A DNA stretch of 6,488 nt, from NCBI GenBank assembly GCA_903916165.1, contig CAIWVR010000381.1, forward strand, positions 1 to 6,488, given 5' to 3'. The stretch comes from an uncultured Hyphomicrobiales bacterium (GTDB lineage: Bacteria; Pseudomonadota; Alphaproteobacteria; Rhizobiales; Beijerinckiaceae). The position numbers and the translations under genes were made by a program. The notes under the pieces were generated by a model. The model worked only from the letters and a program-made list of their open reading frames with translations, was not told where the DNA came from and ran no database searches. Each line of letters begins with the position of its first letter. The first letter of the stretch is position 1. Below are positions 1 to 6,249 of the stretch, in pieces.

Positions 1-1049
1 GCGTCGCCCAGATTGTTCGAGATCTTCATGATCTGCAGCGCATTGGCGAAGCGGAAGGCCGCTGCCTTGCCGCCGGACAATTCGATCGCGACCACCGTGC
101 CGCCGCCGCTCATCTGGCGCATGGCGAGCGCGTGCTGCGGATGATCCTTGCGTGAGGGGTAGAGCACGCGCGCGACGCCTGGCTTTCCGGCCAGATGGTC
201 GGCGACCTGTTCGGCCGAGCGCATCTGCTCGCGCACGCGCAGCGGCAGGGTTTCCAGGCTCTTCAGCATGACCCAGGCGTTGAACGGCGACAGCGCCGGG
301 CCGGTCTGGCGCAGAAGATTATGCACCTTCTGCTGGATGAAGTCCTCAGAGCCCAGAATGACGCCGCCCAGGCAGCGGCCCTGGCCGTCAATGTGCTTGG
401 TCGCGGAATAGACGACACAATCGGCACCGAGCGCGAGCGGGCTTTGCAGCAAGGGCGTGGCGAAGACATTGTCGACCGTGAGCGCCGCCCCGCCGGCATG
501 GGCGATGGAGGCCACGGCTGCAACGTCGATGATTTCGAGCTGCGGATTGGTCGGGCTTTCCAGAAACAGGACTTTCGTCTCCGGCCGCATGGCGGCGCGC
601 CACTGGTCGAGGTCGGTGCCGTCGACCAGCGTGCAGGCGACGCCGAAGCGCGGCATCAAGTCCTCGACCACGAAGCGACAGGAGCCAAACAGCGCCCGGG
701 CGGCGACGATGTGGTCGCCCGCCTTCACCTGGCCCATGATGGCGGCTGTCACGGCGGCCATGCCGCTGGCGGTGGCGCGGGCGGCTTGCGCGCCCTCAAG
801 CTCGGCCATCCGGCGCTCGAACATGGCGACCGTGGGATTGGAAAAGCGCGAATAGAGGAAGCCGGGCGCCTCGCCCTTGAAGCGCGCCTCGGCGGCTTCC
901 ATCGATTCATAGACATAGCCCTGGGTGAGAAAGAGGGCTTCCGATGTCTCGCCGAAAGACGACCGCATCGTGCCGCCATGCACCAGCCGTGTGGCCGTGT
1001 GCAGCAAGCGCGTGTCGAGAGTCTTCTTCGGGGGCGTTTCGTCGGTCAT
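1..1049 (-). CDS. metZ: O-succinylhomoserine sulfhydrylase, 3' end cut by window edge
   Basis: PLP-dependent cytosolic enzyme of the Cys/Met metabolism family. It makes homocysteine directly from O-succinylhomoserine and sulfide in methionine synthesis. Reading the minus strand from the ATG at 1049 gives 349 codons without a stop, so roughly the last 50 residues of a ~400-residue family lie outside the window. Visible landmarks are YSRFSNPT (66-73, phosphate/PLP contact region), SGMAA (95-99), ESPTNP (164-169), the PLP-nitrogen Asp in TVDN (Asp193) and the Schiff-base Lys in SATKHIDGQG (Lys218). The 25-residue Asp-Lys spacing is normal for this fold. HGGTMRS and FGETSEALFLTQG near the N-terminus favour MetZ over MetB or MetC. 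A GAGG ribosome site sits six bases before the ATG. A SAM-II riboswitch precedes the gene, which supports the methionine role. The gene is transcribed divergently from the omp gene. Confidence 0.95.
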   Translation of the reverse strand, partial: MTDETPPKKTLDTRLLHTATRLVHGGTMRSSFGETSEALFLTQGYVYESMEAAEARFKGEAPGFLYSRFSNPTVAMFERRMAELEGAQAARATASGMAAVTAAIMGQVKAGDHIVAARALFGSCRFVVEDLMPRFGVACTLVDGTDLDQWRAAMRPETKVLFLESPTNPQLEIIDVAAVASIAHAGGAALTVDNVFATPLLQSPLALGADCVVYSATKHIDGQGRCLGGVILGSEDFIQQKVHNLLRQTGPALSPFNAWVMLKSLETLPLRVREQMRSAEQVADHLAGKPGVARVLYPSRKDHPQHALAMRQMSGGGTVVAIELSGGKAAAFRFANALQIMKISNNLGD

Positions 1050-1095
1050 GCGCAGCCTCGATCGTTTTGGAAGGGCCAAACGCGAAGCCGATGCC

Positions 1096-1117
1096 GGGGC
1101 TCCGATCTTTTAGCCCC
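1096..1117 (-). promoter_or_regulatory. Hairpin overlapping the 3' edge of the SAM-II aptamer
   Basis: On the minus strand GGGGCU (1117-1112) can pair with AGCCCC (1101-1096) around a 10-base loop, giving a perfect six-base stem. The 5' arm takes in the GCU of the conserved GCUAAA and the last base of the pseudoknot CAAG. It should therefore compete with the ligand-bound aptamer. No U-run follows, so it is not a plain intrinsic terminator. It also does not cover the GAGG ribosome site at 1059-1056. A role as part of the expression platform is inferred. Confidence 0.4.
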
Positions 1118-1160
1118 TTGTTTAAAGTGGCGGCAAGCCGACCGGCTCAAATGACCACTG
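1105..1160 (-). ncRNA. SAM-II riboswitch aptamer in the metZ leader
   Basis: Read on the minus strand, the RNA follows the SAM-II (metA motif) pattern of alphaproteobacteria. A P1 strand AGUGG (1159-1155) leads into UCAUUUGAGCCGG. The loop segment GGCUUGC and the closing P1 strand CCACU (1130-1126) follow, then the A-rich UUUAAACAAG and the conserved GCUAAAAG (1114-1107). The loop CUUG can pair with CAAG (1120-1117), which is the pseudoknot expected for this class. Known members bind S-adenosylmethionine and reduce expression of methionine genes. The gene downstream here is metZ, a classic target. About 57 bases separate the aptamer from the start codon. The class is recognised from memory of the consensus; no covariance model was run. 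Confidence 0.9.
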
Positions 1161-1167
1161 CGGCTAC

Positions 1168-1195
1168 ATTAATGGCACGGGAGAGACGTGGTCAA
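1168..1195 (-). promoter_or_regulatory. Probable metZ promoter
   Basis: On the minus strand there is a TTGACC -35 box (1195-1190), then 16 bases, then ATTAAT (1173-1168) as a -10 box. The -35 box matches five of six sigma-70 consensus positions and the -10 box four of six. A start six to eight bases further on would fall at about 1160, exactly where the SAM-II aptamer begins. That fit is the best support for the assignment. Confidence 0.6.
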
Positions 1196-1342
1196 TCGTC
1201 GTCGCAGGCTCTCGGCAGCCACCTGGAATAGATTTACCCGTGAAAGGATCGTTAAGGATGACTGGTTTCCGGTGTTCCAAAAGGGTAACCTTATGTCAGT
1301 TCGGCGTAACATTTTTTATTTAATTTTTTCAAGAGGTTGTCC
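1196..1342. other. Intergenic upstream region of the omp gene
   Basis: With the metZ leader (1050-1195), this completes the divergent spacer of 293 bases between metZ and omp. I see no gene here. It ends in a T/A-rich tract (about 1308-1330), unlike the GC-rich surroundings, just before the omp ribosome site. The word GTAAC occurs twice, at 1285-1289 and 1306-1310, 21 bases apart. No convincing -35/-10 pair for omp could be chosen. Confidence 0.5.
1331..1336 (+). promoter_or_regulatory. Ribosome binding site of the omp gene
   Basis: AAGAGG lies six bases before the ATG at 1343 but directly abuts an in-frame TTG at 1337. The spacing decides for the ATG as the start of the outer-membrane protein. 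Confidence 0.7.
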
Positions 1343-2041
1343 ATGGCCCTGATTCGCTTCGCTCTGGCGGCGCAATTGGTCGTCCTTTCATTTCCCTGTT
1401 TTGGCGCTGACCGGCCGACCAATTCCGCCACGCGGGGCCTTGCGCCCTCGGCTTTTTACATCGGCATTCAGGGCGGCATGGCCTGGGCGCAGGACAAGAT
1501 GCAGCAATATAGCCAGATCGTGCCCTTGTGGAGACTGGAGATGAGCTCCAACGCCGCGTTTGGCGGGTTGCATGTGGGCTACCAGCGAAAGTTCGATCAG
1601 GTCCTGGTCGCGCTCGAGGCCGATTACGACCATGGCGGGAAACAGGGCAAGGCCGTCTATAATGACGGGACCACCACCTTCACCCGTATCTACCAGATGG
1701 ACTACCGCAGCACGCTGCGCGCCAAGCTTGGCTATGATTTCGGTCCGCTCGCCGTTTACGCCACGGGCGGTGGCGCGATGACCAACCTGAAGACGGATGG
1801 CTTGGCCAGTACCGGGTTGGCGGAGTCCCAGCGGCAGGCCAATTTCGGGTTCGGGGCCACTCTGGGCGCTGGTGTCGTCTACAAGCTCAGCCGCAACTGG
1901 GCCGCGTTCAGCGAATATCGCTATGCCGATTTCGGACAATCCGCCGCGCGATCCGATGCCGGGCTCGCCGCCGGTGCCAAGGCGTCGCATCGCGTCACGG
2001 AGACCTCCGTGCGGGCCGGCGCGACCTATTATTTCCACTAG
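1343..2041 (+). CDS. Outer membrane beta-barrel protein, Omp25/Omp31-like
   Basis: A 232-residue exported protein expected to form a small beta-barrel in the outer membrane (OmpA-like/Omp25-Omp31 barrel group of alphaproteobacteria). Residues 1-21 form a signal peptide with a charged start and a hydrophobic core, ending near FGA-DRP. It has a Cys at 19 but no proper lipobox. The mature part opens with FYIGIQGG (38-45), the usual first strand, then alternates aromatic/aliphatic strands with polar loops. It includes VGYQRKFDQVLVALEADYD, LRAKLGYDFGPLAVYATGGGA and the hallmark EYRYADFG (191-198). The last strand is TSVRAGATYYFH. Most barrels end on Phe or Trp, so the extra terminal His is slightly unusual for BAM recognition. 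A structural or surface-adhesion role is likely, but substrate and pore function cannot be read from sequence. The gene is monocistronic by layout, with a terminator hairpin downstream. Confidence 0.85.
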   Translation: MALIRFALAAQLVVLSFPCFGADRPTNSATRGLAPSAFYIGIQGGMAWAQDKMQQYSQIVPLWRLEMSSNAAFGGLHVGYQRKFDQVLVALEADYDHGGKQGKAVYNDGTTTFTRIYQMDYRSTLRAKLGYDFGPLAVYATGGGAMTNLKTDGLASTGLAESQRQANFGFGATLGAGVVYKLSRNWAAFSEYRYADFGQSAARSDAGLAAGAKASHRVTETSVRAGATYYFH

Positions 2042-2088
2042 GTCGCGCTGCCCGCCCGTCCCGGTGGCGGCGTGGGCATCTCCCCGCC

Positions 2089-2123
2089 CTTTCAGCGCGC
2101 CTGTCGGGCTGAAAGCGGTTTCT
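2089..2123 (+). terminator. Probable terminator of the omp gene
   Basis: CTTTCAGC (2089-2096) and GCTGAAAG (2108-2115) form a perfect eight-base stem with an 11-base loop, 47 bases after the omp stop. A weak T-rich stretch (GGTTTCTCTT) follows. The T-tract is interrupted, so termination may be partial. Confidence 0.5.
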
Positions 2124-2124
2124 C

Positions 2125-2152
2125 TTGGCGCTGGCCCGTTGATCGGCTAGAG
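2125..2152 (+). promoter_or_regulatory. Probable dcd promoter
   Basis: TTGGCG (2125-2130), 16 bases, then CTAGAG (2147-2152). This is the same layout as the element before lysS. It lies just after the omp terminator and places a transcription start near 2159, ahead of the dcd ribosome site at 2171-2175. Confidence 0.5.
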
Positions 2153-2170
2153 CCGGGGCAGGTTTCTCTC

Positions 2171-2175
2171 GGGAG
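2171..2175 (+). promoter_or_regulatory. Ribosome binding site supporting the dcd TTG start
   Basis: GGGAG stands nine bases before the TTG at 2185. No comparable site precedes the first in-frame ATG at 2242, which would also remove the conserved N-terminal Gly-Ile-Leu segment. Confidence 0.5.
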
Positions 2176-2184
2176 CGCTGACCC

Positions 2185-3288
2185 TTGGCGTCCATCCATC
2201 TCTCCGGTTGTGGCATTCTGGCCGCCCATCAGATCGAGGCCATGGCCGCCGCGGGGCTGATCCGCCCCGACGAGCCGTTCGCGCCGGGCCAGATCCAGCC
2301 CGCAAGTCTCGACTTGCGCCTCAGCGCGCGCGCCTGGCGCATGCGCGCGAGTTTCCTGCCGGGGCTTGGCCGCACAGTCGCCCAATGCATCAAGAACGTC
2401 TCGCTGCACGAGATCGACCTGTCGAAAGGCGCCGTGCTCGAGACGGGCTGTGTCTATGTCGCCGAGCTGATGGAAAGCCTCGCCCTGCCGCCCGAGATCG
2501 CCGCCGCCGCAAACCCGAAAAGCTCGACCGGGCGTATCGATGTCTTCACCCGCGTCATCACCGATTATTCGCGCGAGTTCGACCTGATCGAGGCCGGCTA
2601 CACCGGTCGCCTCTATGCGGAGATCTCGCCGCGCACTTTCCCGATCCTCGCCCGCGCCGGGGCGCGCCTCTCGCAGGTGCGCTTCCGCCAAGGCCACGCG
2701 CGCCTCGACGACGCCGGCCATGCCGCGCTTCATGCGCGCGAAAAGCTTGTCACCAGCGCCGAGCCGTCGATCCAGGGCGGCGTTGCTGTCTCCGTCGACC
2801 TGTCGGGCTTTGGCGGCACGTCGCTGATCGGTTATCGCGCCAAGCGCCACACCGGCCTGATCGACGTCGACAAGCTCGCCGCCCATGATGTGCTCGATTT
2901 CTGGGAGCCGATCCATGCGCGCGGCGACCTGGTGCTCGATCCCGGCGAATTCTACATTCTGGCGTCCAAGGAAGCTGTGCGCGTGCCGCCCGATCATGCG
3001 GCCGAGATGACACCCTTCGATCCGCTCGTCGGCGAATTCCGCGTGCATTATGCGGGCTTTTTCGATCCGGGCTTTGGCGCGGCGGAAGCGGGCGGGGCGG
3101 GGTCGCGCGCCGTGCTTGAGGTGCGCTCGCACGACGTGCCCTTCATTCTGGAAGATGGCCAGATTGTCGGACGCCTCGTCTATGAGAAAATGGCCGAGCT
3201 GCCGAAGATGCTCTATGGCGCGGGTCTCAGCTCGAATTATCAGGCGCAGGGCCTGAAGCTCTCGAAACATTTCCGCGCGCCGGACTGA
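2185..3288 (+). CDS. dcd: 2'-deoxycytidine 5'-triphosphate deaminase, long two-domain form
   Basis: Cytosolic enzyme that deaminates dCTP to dUTP, feeding dUMP to thymidylate synthesis. The 367 residues are about twice the length of E. coli Dcd (193) and fit the long alphaproteobacterial form with a C-terminal DCD_C domain. In the first half, IQPASLDLRL (37-46) is the conserved Dcd opening. PKSSTGR (111-117) carries the Ser and Arg of the active-site loop. GYTGRLYAEI (138-147) supplies the probable catalytic Glu146, as in Dcd and dUTPases. The second half repeats the fold in divergent form: VGEFRVHYAGFFDPGFG (282-298) echoes SREFDLIEAGYTG (129-141). It lacks an obvious second SSxGR loop, so only one site per chain may be catalytic. 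The TTG start is chosen because it keeps the N-terminal CGIL segment expected in relatives and has a ribosome site. The gene has its own putative promoter. Confidence 0.92.
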   Translation: MASIHLSGCGILAAHQIEAMAAAGLIRPDEPFAPGQIQPASLDLRLSARAWRMRASFLPGLGRTVAQCIKNVSLHEIDLSKGAVLETGCVYVAELMESLALPPEIAAAANPKSSTGRIDVFTRVITDYSREFDLIEAGYTGRLYAEISPRTFPILARAGARLSQVRFRQGHARLDDAGHAALHAREKLVTSAEPSIQGGVAVSVDLSGFGGTSLIGYRAKRHTGLIDVDKLAAHDVLDFWEPIHARGDLVLDPGEFYILASKEAVRVPPDHAAEMTPFDPLVGEFRVHYAGFFDPGFGAAEAGGAGSRAVLEVRSHDVPFILEDGQIVGRLVYEKMAELPKMLYGAGLSSNYQAQGLKLSKHFRAPD

Positions 3289-3297
3289 TCGCGCCAT

Positions 3298-3325
3298 TTG
3301 ACGCACAGGCCAGCGCTTTCTAGTG
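3298..3325 (+). promoter_or_regulatory. Probable lysS promoter
   Basis: TTGACG (3298-3303), 16 bases, then CTAGTG (3320-3325), in the 98-base gap between dcd and lysS. It is a close match to the alphaproteobacterial housekeeping form, and the twin before dcd strengthens both calls. It predicts a start near 3332 and a leader of about 55 bases. A GC hairpin (CCGCCC 3328-3333 with GGGCGG 3341-3346) would sit at the very 5' end of that RNA. Confidence 0.6.
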
Positions 3326-3386
3326 TGCCGCCCCTGCCGCGGGCGGTGCCCGCATGCCTGCAGTCTCTCACAAGGTTTTTAAGCCC

Positions 3387-5081
3387 ATGTCTCCCGAACT
3401 CCTCGACGCCGCGACCAAGGCAGCCGCCTGGCCCTTCGAGGAGGCGCGCAAACTTGTCGAGCGCGTCAAGCGCACCGGCCAGCAAAGCGTGCTGTTCGAG
3501 ACCGGCTATGGTCCGTCGGGCCTGCCCCATATCGGGACTTTTGGTGAAGTCGCGCGCACGACCATGGTGCGCCATGCGTTCCGCGTGCTGACGGACGACA
3601 GAATCGCGACGCGCCTGCTGGCGTTTTCGGATGACATGGACGGTCTGCGCAAGGTGCCCGACAATGTGCCCAATGGCGACATGCTGCGCGCACATCTGGG
3701 CAAGCCGCTGACGCGCATCCCCGATCCCTTCGGCAAGTTCGAGTCTTTCGCCGCGCACAACAACGCCATGCTGCGCTCGTTCCTCGACCAGTTCGGCTTT
3801 GAATATGAATTCGCGTCCTCGACCGACTATTACACCTCGGGCCGTTTCGACGCGGCCTTGCTGCACATGCTGGAACGCTTTGACGCTGTGCAGGCGATCA
3901 TGCTGCCCTCGCTGCGCGAGGAACGCGCAGCGACCTATTCGCCGTTCCTGCCGGTGCATCCCGACACCGGAATCGTCATGCAGGTGTCGCTCGATGCGAT
4001 GGATGTGAAGGCGGGCACGATTTGCTGGACCGACCCCGACACCGGCAAGCGGTTTGAAACGCCTGTCACCGGCGGACATGTGAAGCTGCAGTGGAAGCCT
4101 GATTGGGCGATGCGCTGGTATGCGCTCGACGTCGATTACGAAATGGCCGGCAAGGATCTCATCGATTCGGTGAAGCTGTCTGGCAATATTGTGCGCGCCC
4201 TCGGCGGCGTTGCGCCGGAGGGCTTCAATTACGAATTGTTTCTCGACGAAAAGGGCCAGAAGATTTCCAAGTCGAAGGGCAATGGCCTGACGATCGACGA
4301 CTGGCTCACCTATGCCAGCCCGGAATCGCTGGCTTTGTTCATGTACCAGAAGCCGCGCGAGGCCAAGCGCCTGCACTTCGACGTCATTCCGCGCACGGTG
4401 GACGAATATCTGCAATTTCTCGCGGGCTATCCGCGCCAGGACATGAAGAGCCGGCTCGGCAATCCGGTCTGGCACGTCCATGCGGGCGAACCGCCAGCAC
4501 CTGAAATGCTGCGCCAGGCGGGTGATGCGGGGCCGGGCACGGCCATTTCCTTTGCCATGCTGCTCAACCTCGCCGCTGTCGCCAACAGTGAAGATCGTGC
4601 GGTCCTGTGGGCGTTTCTGCGTCGCTATGCGCCCGATGTCTCAGCCGCGAGCCACCCGCGACTCGACGCGCTGGTTGGCTATGCGGTGGCTTATTTCCGC
4701 GACTTTGTGCGTCCTGCCAAGACCTACCGCCTGCCGGACGATGTCGAGAGCGATGCGCTGCAAAAGCTTGACGCGATGCTGGCGGGGCTCGGCGAAGGTG
4801 CCAGCGCTGAAGATATTCAGACGGGCCTCTACGACGTCGCGCGACCGATTCCCCGCTATCAGGATTTCCAGGCGAAGACCGCGACGCTGGATCGGCCCGG
4901 TGTGTCGAACGAATGGTTCAACATGCTCTATCAGGTGCTGCTGGGCGAAGACCGCGGCCCGCGTTTTGGCTCCTTTGCGGCGCTCTACGGTGTGAGCGAA
5001 ACGCGTGCGCTGATTACCGCCGCGCTGTCGGGTGAATTGAAGGAAACGCACGAGGCGTTTCTGGCGGGGCGCAAGGGATGA
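3387..5081 (+). CDS. lysS: Lysyl-tRNA synthetase, class I
   Basis: Charges tRNA-Lys with lysine in the cytosol. The 564-residue product has class I catalytic signatures, unlike the class II LysRS of most bacteria. HIGT (48-51, the HIGH motif) follows [23 protein letters not shown] (80-93) is typical of the LysK family. KISKS (292-296, the KMSKS motif) precedes [10 protein letters not shown]. The remaining C-terminal part is helical and fits the alpha-helix-cage anticodon-binding region of class I LysRS. Length is normal for the alphaproteobacterial form. An in-frame ATG 33 bases upstream (3354) would add 11 residues, but it has no good ribosome site. The ATG at 3387 has AAGG 11 bases ahead and gives the start MSPELLDAA, closer to relatives. 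It is probably transcribed alone from its own promoter and faces a convergent gene across a REP-like pair. The symbol lysK is also used. Confidence 0.96.
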   Translation: MSPELLDAATKAAAWPFEEARKLVERVKRTGQQSVLFETGYGPSGLPHIGTFGEVARTTMVRHAFRVLTDDRIATRLLAFSDDMDGLRKVPDNVPNGDMLRAHLGKPLTRIPDPFGKFESFAAHNNAMLRSFLDQFGFEYEFASSTDYYTSGRFDAALLHMLERFDAVQAIMLPSLREERAATYSPFLPVHPDTGIVMQVSLDAMDVKAGTICWTDPDTGKRFETPVTGGHVKLQWKPDWAMRWYALDVDYEMAGKDLIDSVKLSGNIVRALGGVAPEGFNYELFLDEKGQKISKSKGNGLTIDDWLTYASPESLALFMYQKPREAKRLHFDVIPRTVDEYLQFLAGYPRQDMKSRLGNPVWHVHAGEPPAPEMLRQAGDAGPGTAISFAMLLNLAAVANSEDRAVLWAFLRRYAPDVSAASHPRLDALVGYAVAYFRDFVRPAKTYRLPDDVESDALQKLDAMLAGLGEGASAEDIQTGLYDVARPIPRYQDFQAKTATLDRPGVSNEWFNMLYQVLLGEDRGPRFGSFAALYGVSETRALITAALSGELKETHEAFLAGRKG

Positions 5082-5092
5082 TGGGTACGTAA

Positions 5093-5234
5093 CCCTCTCC
5101 CGCAGCGCGGGAGAGGGCGGACTCGGGCGAAGGCCGAGCCGGGGTGAGGGCGCTTCAAATTCGAAAACGCTGCTGTGGACAAGCCCTCATCCGTCGCGCT
5201 TCGCGCGCCACCTTCTCCCGCCAGCGGGAGAAGG
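5093..5234. repeat. Inverted pair of REP/RIME-like palindromic elements
   Basis: Two related units face each other between convergent genes. Unit one starts with a perfect 11-base stem (5093-5103 with 5107-5117, loop AGC). It continues with a small CTCGG/CCGAG stem (5122-5126 with 5134-5138) and ends in GGGTGAGGGC (5142-5151). Unit two, read in reverse complement, has the same order. Its 11-base stem is 5211-5221 with 5224-5234, followed by a CGCGC/GCGCG stem (5195-5199 with 5203-5207) and GGATGAGGGC (5192-5183). The central spacer is about 30 bases. Such CTCTCCCGC...GCGGGAGAG elements are scattered through rhizobial-type genomes. This pair probably also acts as a two-way transcription terminator for lysS and the opposing gene. 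Copy number in this genome is unknown. Confidence 0.85.
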
Positions 5235-5248
5235 AGATAGGCACCCGG

Positions 5249-5590
5249 CTACTGCAGCACGCCCGTCAAGGCACCTTCGCCCTCGTTCTCGCCGGTAAAC
5301 ATCTGGATGTTAGGGCCCTTGCGCCAGACGTCGAAACAGGTTTGTTCCGTGCCGGCGAGACATAAGGTGTCGCCGATCACGCTCCATGCGCGCCGGTCTT
5401 TCGAACCGGTGATCTTGCCGTCGGCTGAAAAACGCAGGGCAGGGCGGCCGGGCTGCGCAAACACGTGCGTGGTGAAAGCGGTGCGAATTTCTTCTCCCTT
5501 GAGTTGCGTGTAACCCTGATTGCGGGGACCCGCAGTTGCGGCGGCGGGAAGAAGGCAGGCGAAAGCGAAACAGGCTAATATCTTGCGCAT
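5249..5590 (-). CDS. Small secreted protein of unknown function
   Basis: A 113-residue product with a clear Sec signal peptide: MRK, a hydrophobic core to about residue 16, and an AATA-G cleavage site after residue 20. The mature ~93 residues contain a QLKGEEIRTAF segment (29-39), a RFSADGKITG segment (53-62), a WSVIGDTLCL strand (69-78) and a final MFTGENEGEGALTGVL region. Two Cys (77 and 85) could form a disulfide in the periplasm. The LKGEEI...F-ADG-G...W-V-GD-LC...C order recalls small secreted rhizobial domains such as the DUF995 group, but this is a weak resemblance and I do not assign a family. The ATG at 5590 is chosen over the TTG just before it because GAGG (5598-5595) has workable spacing only to the ATG. 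The gene starts 11 bases after the S24 repressor stop, so the two are probably cotranscribed. Confidence 0.75.
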   Translation of the reverse strand: MRKILACFAFACLLPAAATAGPRNQGYTQLKGEEIRTAFTTHVFAQPGRPALRFSADGKITGSKDRRAWSVIGDTLCLAGTEQTCFDVWRKGPNIQMFTGENEGEGALTGVLQ

Positions 5591-5601
5591 CAATCCTCAA
5601 C

Positions 5602-6234
5602 TCATTGTGACGACCAGATGATGCGGGCGAGCCACGCCACCTTGTCCGTGGGAATCATCCGGTCTGGATGTTCCGGGTTTAACGACTTCAGCTCGATAAT
5701 ATTTTCCGTGCGCCGTTTCAATTCCTTAGCGAGAACTTCGCCGTCGCGTGTCTTCAGCACAACGCGATCACCACGCCGCACCGAGGCGTTGGGCGAGATG
5801 ATGACAATGTCGCCGTCGCGATAAAGCGGCATCATCGACTCGCCAGAAATTTCCAGCGCATAGGCGTTCGGGTCTGGCACTTCTGGAAACGCCACCTCGT
5901 CCCAACCGCCGCCGGTCGGAAATCCGCCATCGTCGAAAAAGCCGCCCGCGCCCGCCTGGGCGAGACCGATCAGCGGCACTGTGCGCCGTCCGCCGGAGCG
6001 GTCGCGCGATTCGAGAAAGCCCATGAATTCGTCGAGCGAGGCACCGGTCGCTTCCAGCACCTTGGCGATGCTCTCGGTGGACGGCCAGCGTTGGCGCCCG
6101 TCCGGCGTCTGGCGCTTGGATTTGTTGAAGGTCGTCGCGTCGAGCCCCGCCTTGCGCGCGAGCCCGGAGGCGGTCATCCCGTAGCGGCCCGCCAGTGTAT
6201 CAATGGCGCTCCAGACTTGCGCATGCGAAAGCAT
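5602..6234 (-). CDS. LexA/CI-like repressor: HTH DNA-binding plus S24 peptidase domain
   Basis: A 210-residue cytosolic transcription factor. Residues about 1-75 form an XRE/CI-type helix-turn-helix domain (GMTASGLARKAGLDATTFNKSKR, 19-41). A hydrophilic linker (75-85) follows, then an S24 peptidase domain. The nucleophile is Ser133 in SGESMMP and the general base is Lys170 in EVLAKEL. Their 37-residue separation equals that of LexA (Ser119/Lys156) and UmuD. An AQAGAGG segment (92-97+) offers Ala-Gly bonds (94-95 or 96-97) 37-39 residues before the Ser, where LexA and CI cut themselves. All parts for self-cleavage are therefore present. It is not canonical LexA, whose HTH is winged. No phage genes are visible nearby, so it looks like a resident stress regulator rather than a prophage repressor. 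GGAGG (6245-6241) sits six bases before the ATG. Two palindromes upstream suggest autoregulation. Confidence 0.88.
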   Translation of the reverse strand: MLSHAQVWSAIDTLAGRYGMTASGLARKAGLDATTFNKSKRQTPDGRQRWPSTESIAKVLEATGASLDEFMGFLESRDRSGGRRTVPLIGLAQAGAGGFFDDGGFPTGGGWDEVAFPEVPDPNAYALEISGESMMPLYRDGDIVIISPNASVRRGDRVVLKTRDGEVLAKELKRRTENIIELKSLNPEHPDRMIPTDKVAWLARIIWSSQ

Positions 6235-6249
6235 CGGCTTCCTCCCCCA

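Noticed and set aside
195..1154. 319-codon open frame on the plus strand
   Set aside because: It lies opposite metZ, whose minus-strand product has clear PLP-enzyme motifs. Its own product is a His/Gly/Arg-rich mixture with no recognisable motif.
1285..1310. Repeated GTAAC 21 bases apart upstream of omp
   Set aside because: Five-base words recur easily by chance, and no extended similarity surrounds them.
1337..1342. Upstream TTG start for the omp gene
   Set aside because: It directly abuts the AAGAGG ribosome site, leaving no spacer. The ATG at 1343 has correct spacing.
1388..2038. 216-codon minus-strand frame opposite the omp gene
   Set aside because: No signal, motif or ribosome site. 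The plus-strand frame has a signal peptide and beta-barrel hallmarks.
2092..3306. 404-codon open frame on the minus strand
   Set aside because: It is antisense to dcd. High GC in third codon positions keeps the opposite frame open; the dcd frame carries the conserved residues.
3328..3346. GC hairpin in the lysS leader as a riboswitch or attenuator
   Set aside because: It is a short six-base stem with no alternative partner, no U-tract and no known ligand-class consensus. It is noted only as leader structure.
3354..3386. Eleven-residue N-terminal extension of LysRS
   Set aside because: The ATG at 3354 lacks a good ribosome site, and the extension does not look like family sequence as I recall it. 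It cannot be fully excluded.
3240..4481. 413-codon open frame on the minus strand
   Set aside because: It is antisense to lysS and rich in His/Arg/Gln. The HIGH and KMSKS motifs are in the plus-strand frame.
5602..6234. Canonical LexA
   Set aside because: The N-terminal domain is a CI/XRE-type HTH rather than the LexA winged helix, and the upstream palindrome is inverted rather than the GTTC-N7-GTTC direct repeat.
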